DNA from: Pseudonocardia alaniniphila
GTDB taxonomy: Bacteria; Actinomycetota; Actinomycetes; Mycobacteriales; Pseudonocardiaceae
Assembly: GCF_022524485.1 (NCBI RefSeq)
Contig: NZ_JAKXMK010000019.1
Span: forward strand, 124,001 to 188,000
Direction of reading: 5' to 3'
DNA length: 64,000 bases
Under the pieces are notes generated by a model that was given only the letters and a program-made list of their open reading frames with translations, was not told where the DNA came from and did not search any database. Positions 42,726 through 51,917 of the stretch are shown here, in pieces; positions within the stretch are counted from its first letter, which is position 1, and each line of letters starts with the position of its first letter. A program made the position numbers and the translations under genes.

Positions 42726-43612
42726 CCGCCACCGAGATCGTCACCCCTGCGGCACCGGAGCCGGGCGTCGAACCGCCGCGGCGCCGCGCGGCCCTGCGCA
42801 GGCTCCGCCGGAGTCCGCTGGGCATCGCGGGGTTCGCCGTACTGGCTGTGGCCGTCGTGGCCGCGGTGCTGGCTCCCGTGCTCGCGCCCTACTCCCCCGC
42901 GCAGGTCCACTTCGACGCCCCGTTCCAGATCCCCGGCACCGTGGGGTTCGCCCTCGGCACCGACGACCTCGGCCGCGACATCCTGTCGCGGATCCTGTAC
43001 GGGCTGCGGGCCTCGCTGGAGGTGGGCGTGCTCGCCGTCGCGCTCATCCTGGCCGTCGGGGTGCCGCTGGGTCTTGCGGCCGGCTACTTCCGGGCGCTCG
43101 ACGCGGTGATCTCCCGCTTCACCGACCTGATGCTCGCCTTCCCGTTCCTGCTGCTGGCGGTCGGGCTCGCCGCCATCCGCGGCCCGAGCCTCGGCAACGC
43201 GGCACTCGCGCTGGGCATCTCCCAGATCCCGAGCATGATCCGCGTCGTCCGGTCGGAGACACTCCGGCTCAAGAACCTCGACTTCGTCTCCGCGTCGCTG
43301 GTGGACGGGGCGGGCGACGCGTGGGTGCTCGGCCGTCACGTGCTCCCCAACGCGCTCTCCGCCGTGATCGTGCAGGCCACGGTGGCCATGCCGCAGGTGA
43401 TCATCGGCGAGTCGGTGCTGTCGTTCCTCGGGCTCGGCATCCAGCCGCCCTCCCCGAGCCTCGGCACGATGCTCTCCGAGGCCCAGCAGTACGCCGCGAA
43501 AGCACCGTGGACGGCGGTGATCCCCGGCCTCGCGATCATGCTCGTGGCGCTCGCCTTCAACCTGTTCGGCGACGCGCTGCGCGACGCCCTGGACCCGAGG
43601 AGCTCCCGGTGA
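42722..43612 (+). CDS. Peptide ABC transporter permease (DppC-like)
   Basis: 296 residues. N-terminal cytoplasmic segment rich in Arg, then a transmembrane helix, LGTDDLGRDILSRILYGLRASLEVG and the EAA loop DFVSASLVDGAGDAWVLGRHVLPNALS. It is the C-type partner of the upstream permease and overlaps the ATPase start (GTGA). Confidence 0.94.
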   Translation: MTATEIVTPAAPEPGVEPPRRRAALRRLRRSPLGIAGFAVLAVAVVAAVLAPVLAPYSPAQVHFDAPFQIPGTVGFALGTDDLGRDILSRILYGLRASLEVGVLAVALILAVGVPLGLAAGYFRALDAVISRFTDLMLAFPFLLLAVGLAAIRGPSLGNAALALGISQIPSMIRVVRSETLRLKNLDFVSASLVDGAGDAWVLGRHVLPNALSAVIVQATVAMPQVIIGESVLSFLGLGIQPPSPSLGTMLSEAQQYAAKAPWTAVIPGLAIMLVALAFNLFGDALRDALDPRSSR

Positions 43613-44646
43613 CGGCCCAGGCCGGCGACGCCGTGCTCGACGTGCGCGACCTGAGGGTCACGTTCCGAACCGACGACGGGCGGGTGTCCGCCGTCGACGG
43701 GGTGTCGTTCGACGTCCGCCCGGGCGAGGTGCTCGCGGTGGTCGGTGAGTCGGGGTGCGGGAAGAGCGTCACCGCGATGAGCATCGCCGGGCTGCTGCCC
43801 GGCTCGGCGACCGTCACCGGCTCGGTCAAGCTCCGCGGCCGGGAGCTCGTCGGGGCCCCCGAGCCCGTGCTGCGCACGGTGCGCGGCGCGGAGGTGGCCT
43901 ACATCTTCCAGGAGCCGATGACCTCGCTGAATCCCGTGTTCACCGTGGGCAGCCAGATCGCCGAGACGCTGCGCATCCACCAGGGGCTCTCGCGCAAGCA
44001 GGCGCTCGCGCGGGCCGTCGAGCTGCTCGGGCTGGTCGGGATCCCCTCGCCTGCCGCCCGCGTGGGGGCCTATCCACACCAGTTCTCCGGCGGCATGCGC
44101 CAGCGCGTCATGATCGCGATGGCGCTGGCCTGCGACCCCGCGGTGCTGGTGGCCGACGAGCCGACCACCGCTCTCGACGTCACCGTGCAGGCCGCTGTGC
44201 TCGACCTGCTGCGCGACCTCGGCAAGCGGCTCGGCACGGCGATCGTGCTCATCACGCACGACCTCGGCGTGGTGGCCGACATCGCCGACCGGGTGCTCGT
44301 CATGTACGCGGGCCGGGTCGTCGAGACCGCTCCCACGCAGGAGCTGTTCGACGCTCCCCGCCACCACTACACGCTGGGCCTGCTCGGCGCGGTCCCGACC
44401 GCGGGCAGGCGCGCGGCGGGCGGGCGGCTGCAGGAGATCCCCGGGCTGGTGCCGGTGCTGCAGGAACAGCCCGACTCCTGCACGTTCGCCGAGCGCTGCC
44501 CCGCCGCGGACGAGCGCTGCCGCGCGTCGGCCCCGGCGCTGGTGGTGCAGAAACCCGACTCCCCGGCCGACCCCGACGACGAACGGTCCCTGCACCGGGC
44601 CGCCTGCTGGCATCCGGCCGAAGCACTCCTCGTGAAGGGACGGTAG
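43609..44646 (+). CDS. Peptide ABC transporter ATP-binding protein (DppD-like)
   Basis: 345 residues. Walker A GESGCGKS, Q-loop YIFQEPMTSLNP, signature FSGGMRQRV, Walker B VLVADEPT and the H-loop THDLGVVAD are intact. The C-terminal oligopeptide-transporter domain carries Cys in SCTFAERCPAADERC, typical of the DppD/OppD iron-sulfur-like site. GTG start overlaps the permease stop. Confidence 0.94.
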   Translation: MTAQAGDAVLDVRDLRVTFRTDDGRVSAVDGVSFDVRPGEVLAVVGESGCGKSVTAMSIAGLLPGSATVTGSVKLRGRELVGAPEPVLRTVRGAEVAYIFQEPMTSLNPVFTVGSQIAETLRIHQGLSRKQALARAVELLGLVGIPSPAARVGAYPHQFSGGMRQRVMIAMALACDPAVLVADEPTTALDVTVQAAVLDLLRDLGKRLGTAIVLITHDLGVVADIADRVLVMYAGRVVETAPTQELFDAPRHHYTLGLLGAVPTAGRRAAGGRLQEIPGLVPVLQEQPDSCTFAERCPAADERCRASAPALVVQKPDSPADPDDERSLHRAACWHPAEALLVKGR

Positions 44647-44662
44647 GACGATCACTGGTCTC

Positions 44663-45688
44663 ATGGAGGAGTCCGCCTCCCCGGCCCCGCAGGCGGCCCT
44701 GGAGCTGGACGACCTCGTGATGCATTTCGGCCCGGTGCGGGCCGTCGACGGGGTGAGCCTGCGGATCGAGCGTGGCCGCGTGCTCGCCCTCGTCGGCGAG
44801 AGCGGATCGGGCAAGTCGACCGTCGGCCGGTGTGTGGTGCGCCTGCTGCAGCCGACGTCCGGCACGGTGCGCCTCGCCGGCACCGATGTCACGACGCTCA
44901 GCAGGCGGCGGCTGCGGCCGCACCGGCGTGAGGTCTCGATCGTGTTCCAGGACCCCGCGAGCTCTCTGGATCCGCGGCTGCCGGTCGGCGAGATCGTGGG
45001 CGAGCCGCTGCGGCTGCTCGGTCTGGCACAGTCCCGGCGTGACCGCGAACAGCGCGTCGGGGATGTGCTGGAGCAGGTGGGGCTGCGCCGCCAGGTCGCG
45101 CAGCGCTACCCCCACGAGATGTCCGGCGGCCAGCGGCAGCGTGTGAGCATCGCACGGGCACTGGTCTCCTCGCCGCGGCTACTGGTGGCCGACGAGCCCA
45201 CCAGCGCGCTCGACGTCTCGGTGCAGGCGTCGGTGCTCAACCTGCTCGCCGACCTCCAGCGCGACCTCGGGTTCGCCTGCCTGTTCATCACGCACGACCT
45301 CTCGGCCGTCGAGTACCTGGCCGACGAGGTGGCCGTGATGTACCTGGGCACGCTGGTGGAGCAGGGGTCGCGGGACGCGGTGTTCGGCTCGCCCGCGCAC
45401 CCCTACACGCAGGCGCTGCTCTCGGCCGCACCGCTGGCGAACCCGCGCGAACAGCGGGCGCGCCGACGCGTGCTGCTCACCGGCGACATCCCGTCGCCGA
45501 CCGCTCCTCCCCCAGGTTGCCGGTTCCACACCCGATGCCCGGTTGCGCAGGACCGGTGCCGCACCGAGGTACCGCTGCTGCGGCAGACCCCGGTCGGCCA
45601 GGTGGCCTGCCATCTGGTGGCCGATGACGGATCCGGGCCGGACGTCCGCGTTGCGGGCACCGCGGCGGTCCCGGCGGGAGGCGAGTGA
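44663..45688 (+). CDS. Peptide ABC transporter ATP-binding protein (DppF-like)
   Basis: 341 residues. Walker A GESGSGKST, Q-loop IVFQDPASSLDP, signature MSGGQRQRV, Walker B LLVADEPT, H-loop THDLSAVEYLADEVAVMYLG; the C-terminal CRFHTRCPVAQDRC completes the OppF-type cysteine set. It ends the operon; the pair of ATPases with two permeases makes a heterodimeric type I importer. Confidence 0.94.
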   Translation: MEESASPAPQAALELDDLVMHFGPVRAVDGVSLRIERGRVLALVGESGSGKSTVGRCVVRLLQPTSGTVRLAGTDVTTLSRRRLRPHRREVSIVFQDPASSLDPRLPVGEIVGEPLRLLGLAQSRRDREQRVGDVLEQVGLRRQVAQRYPHEMSGGQRQRVSIARALVSSPRLLVADEPTSALDVSVQASVLNLLADLQRDLGFACLFITHDLSAVEYLADEVAVMYLGTLVEQGSRDAVFGSPAHPYTQALLSAAPLANPREQRARRRVLLTGDIPSPTAPPPGCRFHTRCPVAQDRCRTEVPLLRQTPVGQVACHLVADDGSGPDVRVAGTAAVPAGGE

Positions 45689-45826
45689 CCCGAGCATCTC
45701 GGCGCCGTAACGTCCACGATGTGGGTCTCGCTCCCGGGCAGTGACGCTCGCCATCAGTAACCCGGAAGGGGCACGACCCGCGGGTAGCGTCGATGGTGAT
45801 CGGATCGCGCGACCGGGGAGGGGCGC

Positions 45827-46231
45827 ATGGCCGTCGACGCATCCCGCAGCCTCGTCGGCTGGCTGGTCAACCCGTTCGGGAACTTCCTGCGCACGTGGGA
45901 CTACCGGCCGGTGACCAGCTGGTTCGACAACTTCACGATCAACCTCAACTCCCACGACGCCGAGCTCGAAGAGCATGTGCTCGGCAACGTCGGCAGTTAC
46001 GGGTTGCAGCTGAGCCGCATTCTCGACGCGGTGAACCTGCTGGTGAGCGAGCTAGACCTCGATCGCCTCACGCCTGAGCAGCAGCGCGTCGTCGTGCGGC
46101 TCGAGGATCTCGCCGAGGACGTCCGGCGGTCCGTCGCGGAGTACCGCGGCGGCGAGATCGAGCCCGCGCCTGGCAGCGACCGCCCGGTGTTGCTCCCGCG
46201 GGTGACGCAACCGCACCCGACGGCTTCCTGA
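45827..46231 (+). CDS. Hypothetical protein
   Basis: 134 residues, not recognised. It starts with a Trp-rich segment (VGWLVNPFGNFLRTWDYRPVTSWFDNFTINLNSHD), then an amphipathic helix (AELEEHVLGNVGSYGLQLSRILDAVNLLVSEL) and a second acidic helix; the tail is Pro-rich. No signal or membrane helix. It might be an unrecognised small cytosolic coiled-coil protein. ATG is preceded by GGGGAGGGGC. Confidence 0.6.
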   Translation: MAVDASRSLVGWLVNPFGNFLRTWDYRPVTSWFDNFTINLNSHDAELEEHVLGNVGSYGLQLSRILDAVNLLVSELDLDRLTPEQQRVVVRLEDLAEDVRRSVAEYRGGEIEPAPGSDRPVLLPRVTQPHPTAS

Positions 46232-46363
46232 GCCGCGGCACGCTCCACGCAGGGGCAGCAGGCCCGGTAGGGCCACGCGAATCGGACACCCGTACCAGGG
46301 AAGAGAACAACCCCCGGTACCGTTCGGACCGGTAGTTGCAGAATCAACTTCCGGAGGCCCCAC

Positions 46364-47347
46364 ATGCCCGCCGTCACCGTCGCCGATGTCACGTTGCTCC
46401 CCCGCGTCCCCGAACCGGGAGCCGCCGCCCAGGATCGGCCCGTCCGCTCCGTCACCACGGCGCCGTCCGGGTTCGAGGGCGAGGGCTTCCCGGTGCGCCG
46501 TGCCTTCGCCGGGATCGACCTGCGCGACCTCGACCCGTTCCTGATGATGGACCAGATGGGCGAGGTCGAGTACGCGCCCGGCGAGCCGAAGGGCACGGCC
46601 TGGCACCCGCACCGGGGCTTCGAGACCGTCACCTACATCATGGACGGCACGTTCGAGCACGCCGACTCGCACGGCGGCGGCGGGGTGATCACCAACGGCG
46701 ACACCCAGTGGATGACCGCGGGCGGCGGGCTGCTGCACATCGAGCGCCCGCCGGAGTCGCTCGTCATGAGCGGCGGGCTCTTCCACGGCCTGCAGCTGTG
46801 GGTGAACCTGCCGAAGGCCGACAAATGGCTCGAGCCGAAGTACCAGGACCTGCGGGCAGGCGAGTCGGCGCTGGTCACCACTGCGGACGGCGGGGCGCTG
46901 ATCCGGGTGATCGCCGGCGAGCTCGCCGGGCACACCGGCCCGGGATCGACCCACACCCCGATGGCGATGATGCACGTCACCGTGGCGCCCGGCGCCACCG
47001 TCCGGCTGCCGTGGCGCCGCGACTTCAACGCGCTCGTCTACGTCCTGTCCGGGGCCGGATCCGTGGGCGCCGAGAAGCGCCCGGTGCGCACCGGGCAGGC
47101 CGCCCTCTTCGGACCGGGCGACACGATCACCGTCTCGGGCAACGAGAAGCAGGAGTCGCGTCTGGCAGGCCTGGATGTGATCATCCTCGGGGGAGCACCG
47201 ATCCAGGAGCCCGTCGCCTGGGCCGGTCCGTTCGTCATGAACACCCGGGCGGAGGTGCTGCAGGCGTTCGACGACTACCAGAAGGGCAAGCTGGGCGTCG
47301 TCCCCGCCACGTACATCCCGCACGGGTCCGCAGGAGGAAACGTATGA
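46364..47347 (+). CDS. Pirin-family cupin protein
   Basis: 327 residues, bicupin. Metal-binding residues are in AWHPHRGFETVTYIMDG (two His), then TAGGGLLHIE; the C-terminal pirin domain is FNALVYVLSGAGSVGA. Pirins act as quercetinases or redox-sensitive regulators. The ATG is preceded by GGAGG, and its stop overlaps the GNAT gene (ATGA), so three genes are coupled. Confidence 0.93.
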   Translation: MPAVTVADVTLLPRVPEPGAAAQDRPVRSVTTAPSGFEGEGFPVRRAFAGIDLRDLDPFLMMDQMGEVEYAPGEPKGTAWHPHRGFETVTYIMDGTFEHADSHGGGGVITNGDTQWMTAGGGLLHIERPPESLVMSGGLFHGLQLWVNLPKADKWLEPKYQDLRAGESALVTTADGGALIRVIAGELAGHTGPGSTHTPMAMMHVTVAPGATVRLPWRRDFNALVYVLSGAGSVGAEKRPVRTGQAALFGPGDTITVSGNEKQESRLAGLDVIILGGAPIQEPVAWAGPFVMNTRAEVLQAFDDYQKGKLGVVPATYIPHGSAGGNV

Positions 47348-47652
47348 CCGAGCCGCAGGTTCTCGACGCCGCCGGGTCGTCCCGATTCGAGATCCACGTC
47401 GACGACAAGCTCGCAGGCTTCGCCGTCTACCGGCTCGGGCACGGCCGGATCAGCTTCATCCACACCGAGATCGACGACGCGTTCGCGGGGCAGGGCCTGG
47501 GCGGCAAGCTCGTCCGGGCAGCGCTCGACGCCGCCCGGACCCGAGGCCTCGCGGTCATCCCCCAGTGCCCGTTCGTGCGCGGCTGGATCCAGAAGCACGC
47601 GGACTACCTGGACCTGGTGCCCGAGGCGGAGCGCGCGCACATCGGCCTCTGA
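47344..47652 (+). CDS. GNAT-family N-acetyltransferase (YjdJ/NATD1-like)
   Basis: 102 residues. ISFIHTEIDDAFAGQGLGGKLVRAALDAARTRGLAVIPQCPFVRGWIQKHADYLDLV carries the acetyl-CoA loop (QGLGGKL) and the small-GNAT tail. Substrate unknown. The start overlaps the pirin stop and its stop shares a base with the next start (TGATG). Confidence 0.9.
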   Translation: MTEPQVLDAAGSSRFEIHVDDKLAGFAVYRLGHGRISFIHTEIDDAFAGQGLGGKLVRAALDAARTRGLAVIPQCPFVRGWIQKHADYLDLVPEAERAHIGL

Positions 47653-48662
47653 TGAGCAGCCTGCGGGTCGGAGTCGCGCTGTCGGTCACCGGCCGGTTCG
47701 CACGCTTCGGCACGCAGGCCGCGCAGGGTCTGCACAGCTGGCGGGAGTTGACCGACGGCGTCCAGGTCGTCATCGAGGACGACGAGAGCGATCCGCGGAC
47801 GCTGCGCGCTCGGCTGCCCGCGCTCGCCGCCCGTTGTGATCTCCTGCTCGGGCCCTACTCCACACTGCTCGCACGCAGCGCGGCGGAGGTGGCGGCCGCC
47901 GAGGACCTGCTGATCTGGAACCACGGCGGCTCCGGCGACGACGTGCAGGCGGCGGCACCCGGCCACGTCGTCTCCGTCCTGTCGCCCACGAGCCGTTACG
48001 CCGAGCCGTTCGTCCGCCATCTCGCCGGCCGCGAGGAGAAGGTTCCGCTCGTCCTCGCCCAGGGGCGGGGTCGCTTCGCACGCCAGGTCATCGCCGGGGC
48101 GCAGCGGCACGCCGAGCGCACGGGCATCACGACCGTCCGCGCCGACGCACCGTTCACGCGTGACCGGGCGTGGGACCTCTTCACGGCCGGCACCTTCGAG
48201 GAGGACGTGGACACCGTCACGGCGGCCCGCGCCGCGCCCGGCAGGCCCAGGATCATCGGGGCGGTCGCCGCCGGGGTGCGCGAATTCGGCGACGCGGTTG
48301 CGGACAGCGACGGAGTCCTGGGGGTCGCCCAGTGGTTCCCGCGCGGGCACCGTCGGGCGGAGATCGGCCCGTCCGAGAACGACTTCCTGGCCACGTTCAC
48401 CCGCCGGACCGGCACGACCCCCGACTACCCGGCCGTTCAGGCCGCCGCTGCGGCCGCGCTGGCCGTGCACTGTGCCGAGGCCGCCGGTAGCCGTGACCGA
48501 GAGGCTTTATGGGCGGCAGCCACCCACCTGCGGACGTCGACGATGTTCGGTGACTTCGCCGTCGCCACCGAGGACGGCAGCCAGGTGGGCCACCGGATGA
48601 CACTCGTGCGCTGGGACGAGGGCCGCCTCGACGCCCTGGAACGCCGACCCCCGGAGCCCTGA
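47652..48662 (+). CDS. Type 1 periplasmic-binding-protein fold protein without a signal peptide
   Basis: 336 residues. The Leu/Ile/Val-binding type fold shows in VGVALSVTGRFARFGTQAAQGLHSW, VQVVIEDDESDP, LLLGPYSTLLARSAAEVAAAEDLLIWNHGGS and GTTPDYPAVQAAAAAALAVHCAEAAG. No signal peptide or lipobox precedes the fold, so it is probably cytosolic and may be a sensor, not a transporter subunit. The start shares a base with the GNAT stop. Ligand unknown. Confidence 0.75.
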   Translation: MSSLRVGVALSVTGRFARFGTQAAQGLHSWRELTDGVQVVIEDDESDPRTLRARLPALAARCDLLLGPYSTLLARSAAEVAAAEDLLIWNHGGSGDDVQAAAPGHVVSVLSPTSRYAEPFVRHLAGREEKVPLVLAQGRGRFARQVIAGAQRHAERTGITTVRADAPFTRDRAWDLFTAGTFEEDVDTVTAARAAPGRPRIIGAVAAGVREFGDAVADSDGVLGVAQWFPRGHRRAEIGPSENDFLATFTRRTGTTPDYPAVQAAAAAALAVHCAEAAGSRDREALWAAATHLRTSTMFGDFAVATEDGSQVGHRMTLVRWDEGRLDALERRPPEP

Positions 48663-48773
48663 CGCCGCTCCGGCGACGGAGAGCGCGGGGCCGAGGCCGC
48701 GAGCGTGCACGTCCGGCCCGTTCATCCCGCAGCCGCGGGGCGGGGTGTCGGGGCGGCTCCGTAGCCTGGACCT

Positions 48774-51700
48774 GTGCTCGCCGTCCACGCCGTCTGGTCG
48801 CCCGGCCGCGGCGTGGTGCTCTGGGCCGAGGACGGCGAGCGGCCTGCCACCTCGTCGAGCCGCTCGCTGCGCTCCGCTCGCCCCCACCCGTTCGCGGCCC
48901 CCGCGTCGGCGCTCGTGGCGCTGCACCCCGGCAAGCCCGCCACCCTCACGCTGCTGCTGCCGTCCCGGCCGGGCGGCCCGCTCGCCTCACCGGAGCTGGT
49001 GCGGGGCGGCGGGCGCGCCGCACCGCCCCGGGGCGGGCCCACGCTGCGGCCGTGGTCGGTGCCTGCGCTGCTGGTCGACGTCGCCGAGCTCGACGACCCC
49101 GTCGACGAGGTGCGCTACGGCGCTTCGGTGGCTCACCTGCGCGCCGTGGCCGAGCTGGCGGCCGACCTCGCCGCACGTGGCCGCGTGCTGCCCACGCTGG
49201 TCCGCAACGGTTCGCTCGCGTCCGCACGGTGGCGCCCGATCGTCCAGGGCCTCGACGCCGTCACGTTCGACGCGCTGGTGGCCGCACTTCCGCCGGTCGG
49301 GCGAGCGGAGGCCGTGGGGCCCGCGCGTGGTCCGCAGACCGGCGGCGACGCCCAGGAGCTGGTCACCGACGCGCTCGCCGGCCTCACCGACGCCGCCGTC
49401 CGCGACCTGCTCGCCCGTTCGCCCGAGCCGGTCACCGTGCTCCCGCCGCGCACGGGCACGCCTCACCGGCTCGCGGCCACGGAGGCGTGGCTCGCCGCTC
49501 TGCTCACACCCGACGGGCGGATCGGGGGCGGCTCCTCCGAGCCGCCTGCCACCGAGCTGGCGGCGCTCGCCGACGCGGTCGCGCAGTGGGACGAGTTCGG
49601 CACGGCCCCCACCGGTGCCGGCCGTGCCTGCTTCCGGCTCTCCGAGATCAGCACCCTGCACGACCCCGACGACCCGGCCCCTGACGCTCTCGACCAGACC
49701 GGCGACGGCACGCGCTGGGTGCTCGAGTTCCTCCTGCAGTCCACCGCCGACCCGAGCCTGCTCGTCCCGGCCGAACAGGTCTGGTCCGGCGGGGCCGCCC
49801 GGCTGATCGCAGAGCCGCAGGAGCTGCTGCTCGCCGAGCTCGGCCGCGCGTCGCTGGTGCTCCCGGCGCTCGCCCCGGCATTGCGGCAGGCCCGCCCGTC
49901 CACGCTCGACCTCGACCTCGACGGCGCCCACCACTTCCTCACGGCCGGCGCGGCGCTGCTCGTCGAGGCCGGATTCGGCGTGCAGTTGCCGTCCGGGTGG
50001 GACGGCGCGCGCCGCGTCGGGCTCGCCCTGAGCGCGCGCAGCACGCCGGCCGACCGCGTGCTCACCCGCAGCGGACTCGGCCGCGAGGAGCTGGCCGATT
50101 TCCGCTGGTCCATCGCGGTGGGCGACGAGGAGCTCTCCGAGGAAGAGCTCACCGACCTGGTGGCCACCAAGGCACCGCTCGTCCGGCTGCGGGGCCGGTG
50201 GGTCAGCGTCGATGCCGAGCGGTTGCAGAAAGGACTGGAGTTCCTGCGGCGCGCCCGGCAGCGGCGGGCCGCGGGCGCCCCGACCGCCGCCGAGGTGCTC
50301 GCATTGGCCCACCGCCATCCCGACGACTGGGCAGCCGGGGGCGAGGAGGACGGCGTCCCGCTCCCCGTCACTGCCATCCACGCCGAGGGCTGGATCGGCC
50401 AGCTGCTCTCCGGTGAGGCTGAGCGCGCGATCACGCCGATTCCCCCGCCGCCGGGCTTCCAGGCGCAGCTTCGCCCCTATCAGGAGCGCGGCGTCTCGTG
50501 GCTCGCCTTCCTCTCGGCGCTCGGGCTCGGCGCCTGCCTCGCCGACGACATGGGGCTGGGCAAGACGGTGCAGATGCTGGCCCTGGAGACGCACGAGCGT
50601 GCACAGCAGGAGCAGGGCCCCACCCTGCTGATCTGTCCCATGTCGCTCGTGGGCACCTGGCAGCGGGAGGCCGCGCGCTTCGCTCCCCATCTGAAGGTGC
50701 TCGCGCACCACGGCCCCGGGCGGCTGCACGACGAGGAGCTCGCGCAGCGGGTTCGCGAGTCCGACCTGGTCGTCACCACCTATGCCACGGCCACCCGCGA
50801 CGGCGACGAGCTGGCCCGGTTCGCCTGGCGCCGGCTCGTGCTCGACGAGGCTCAGGCCGTGAAGAACAGCCGGGCCTCGCACGCCCGCGCTGTGCGGCGC
50901 TTCGACGCCGAGCACCGCGTGGCACTCACCGGCACGCCTGTGGAGAACCGGCTCGCCGAGCTGTGGTCGATCATGGACGTGCTCAACCCCGGGCTGCTCG
51001 GCTCCGCCGACAGGTTCCGCGCCCGCTACGCCATCCCGGTGGAGCGCCACGGCAACACCGAGGCCGCCGCGTTGCTGCGCCGCGTCACGCGCCCGTACCT
51101 GCTGCGGCGGGTGAAGACGGATCCCACGATCATCGACGACCTGCCCGACAAGATCGAGATCACGCAGCACTACCGGCTCACCCGCGAGCAGGCCTCGCTC
51201 TACCGCACGGTCGTCGACGACATGATGGAGAAGATCGCCGACTCCCAGGGCATCGAGCGCCGCGGCAACGTCCTGGCCGCGATGGCCAAGCTCAAGCAGA
51301 TCTGCAACCACCCGGCCCAGCTGCTGCACGACGGCTCGCCGGTCGGGCGCCGCTCCGGCAAGATCCTCCGGCTCGAGGAGATCCTCGCCGAGATCCTCGA
51401 CGAGGGCGACCGCGTGCTGTGCTTCACGCAGTTCGCCGAGTTCGGCCACATGCTCGTGCCGCACCTCTCGGCGCGCTTCGACACCGACGTCGCGTTCCTC
51501 CACGGAGGCACGCCCAAGAAGCGCCGCGACGAGATGGTCACGCGGTTCCAGGCCGGCGAGGGGCCCCCGATCATGCTGCTCTCGCTCAAGGCGGGTGGCA
51601 CCGGCCTCACCCTCACCGCCGCCAACCACGTGGTGCATCTGGACAGATGGTGGAACCCCGCCGTCGAGAACCAGGCCACCGACCGGGCGTTCCGCATCGG

Positions 51701-51917
51701 GCAGCGGCGCAACGTCCAGGTGCGCAAGTTCGTGTGCCCGGGCACCGTCGAGGAGCGCATCGACGAGATGATCACCAAGAAGCGAGCGCTGTCGGAGATG
51801 GTGGTGGGCGACGGCGAGGGCTGGCTCACCGAGCTGTCCACCGACTCCTTGCGCGAGCTGTTCACCCTGAGCTCGGAGGCTCTCGAGGAGACGGTCGAGG
51901 GGGGCGAGAATGCCTGA
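48774..51917 (+). CDS. SNF2-family DEAD/DEAH-box helicase (HepA/RapA-like)
   Basis: 1047 residues. A long N-terminal region (with a bacterial SNF2-associated domain in residues 200-570) is followed by the helicase core: DDMGLGKTVQM (motif I, about residue 591), DEAQAVKN (motif II, about 691), TGTPVENRLAELWSIMDVL, and the C-terminal lobe MLLSLKAGGTGLTLTAANHVVHLDRWWNPAVENQATDRAFRIGQ. Such ATPases remodel DNA-protein or transcription complexes. The next gene, a SWIM protein, overlaps its end by 8 bases. The N-terminus carries a REP-like insertion (48859-48881). Confidence 0.93.
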   Translation: MLAVHAVWSPGRGVVLWAEDGERPATSSSRSLRSARPHPFAAPASALVALHPGKPATLTLLLPSRPGGPLASPELVRGGGRAAPPRGGPTLRPWSVPALLVDVAELDDPVDEVRYGASVAHLRAVAELAADLAARGRVLPTLVRNGSLASARWRPIVQGLDAVTFDALVAALPPVGRAEAVGPARGPQTGGDAQELVTDALAGLTDAAVRDLLARSPEPVTVLPPRTGTPHRLAATEAWLAALLTPDGRIGGGSSEPPATELAALADAVAQWDEFGTAPTGAGRACFRLSEISTLHDPDDPAPDALDQTGDGTRWVLEFLLQSTADPSLLVPAEQVWSGGAARLIAEPQELLLAELGRASLVLPALAPALRQARPSTLDLDLDGAHHFLTAGAALLVEAGFGVQLPSGWDGARRVGLALSARSTPADRVLTRSGLGREELADFRWSIAVGDEELSEEELTDLVATKAPLVRLRGRWVSVDAERLQKGLEFLRRARQRRAAGAPTAAEVLALAHRHPDDWAAGGEEDGVPLPVTAIHAEGWIGQLLSGEAERAITPIPPPPGFQAQLRPYQERGVSWLAFLSALGLGACLADDMGLGKTVQMLALETHERAQQEQGPTLLICPMSLVGTWQREAARFAPHLKVLAHHGPGRLHDEELAQRVRESDLVVTTYATATRDGDELARFAWRRLVLDEAQAVKNSRASHARAVRRFDAEHRVALTGTPVENRLAELWSIMDVLNPGLLGSADRFRARYAIPVERHGNTEAAALLRRVTRPYLLRRVKTDPTIIDDLPDKIEITQHYRLTREQASLYRTVVDDMMEKIADSQGIERRGNVLAAMAKLKQICNHPAQLLHDGSPVGRRSGKILRLEEILAEILDEGDRVLCFTQFAEFGHMLVPHLSARFDTDVAFLHGGTPKKRRDEMVTRFQAGEGPPIMLLSLKAGGTGLTLTAANHVVHLDRWWNPAVENQATDRAFRIGQRRNVQVRKFVCPGTVEERIDEMITKKRALSEMVVGDGEGWLTELSTDSLRELFTLSSEALEETVEGGENA
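48859..48881. repeat. REP-like sequence inside the SNF2 gene
   Basis: GCCGCTCGCTGCGCTCCGCT followed by CGC codes for a Ser/Arg stretch (SSSRSLRSARP) in an otherwise hydrophobic-acidic N-terminus. It resembles the sequence at 33199-33231 and short repeats widespread in GC-rich actinomycetes. Confidence 0.45.

Noticed and set aside
45689..45826. Terminator after the peptide ABC operon
   Set aside because: No convincing hairpin could be found by eye.
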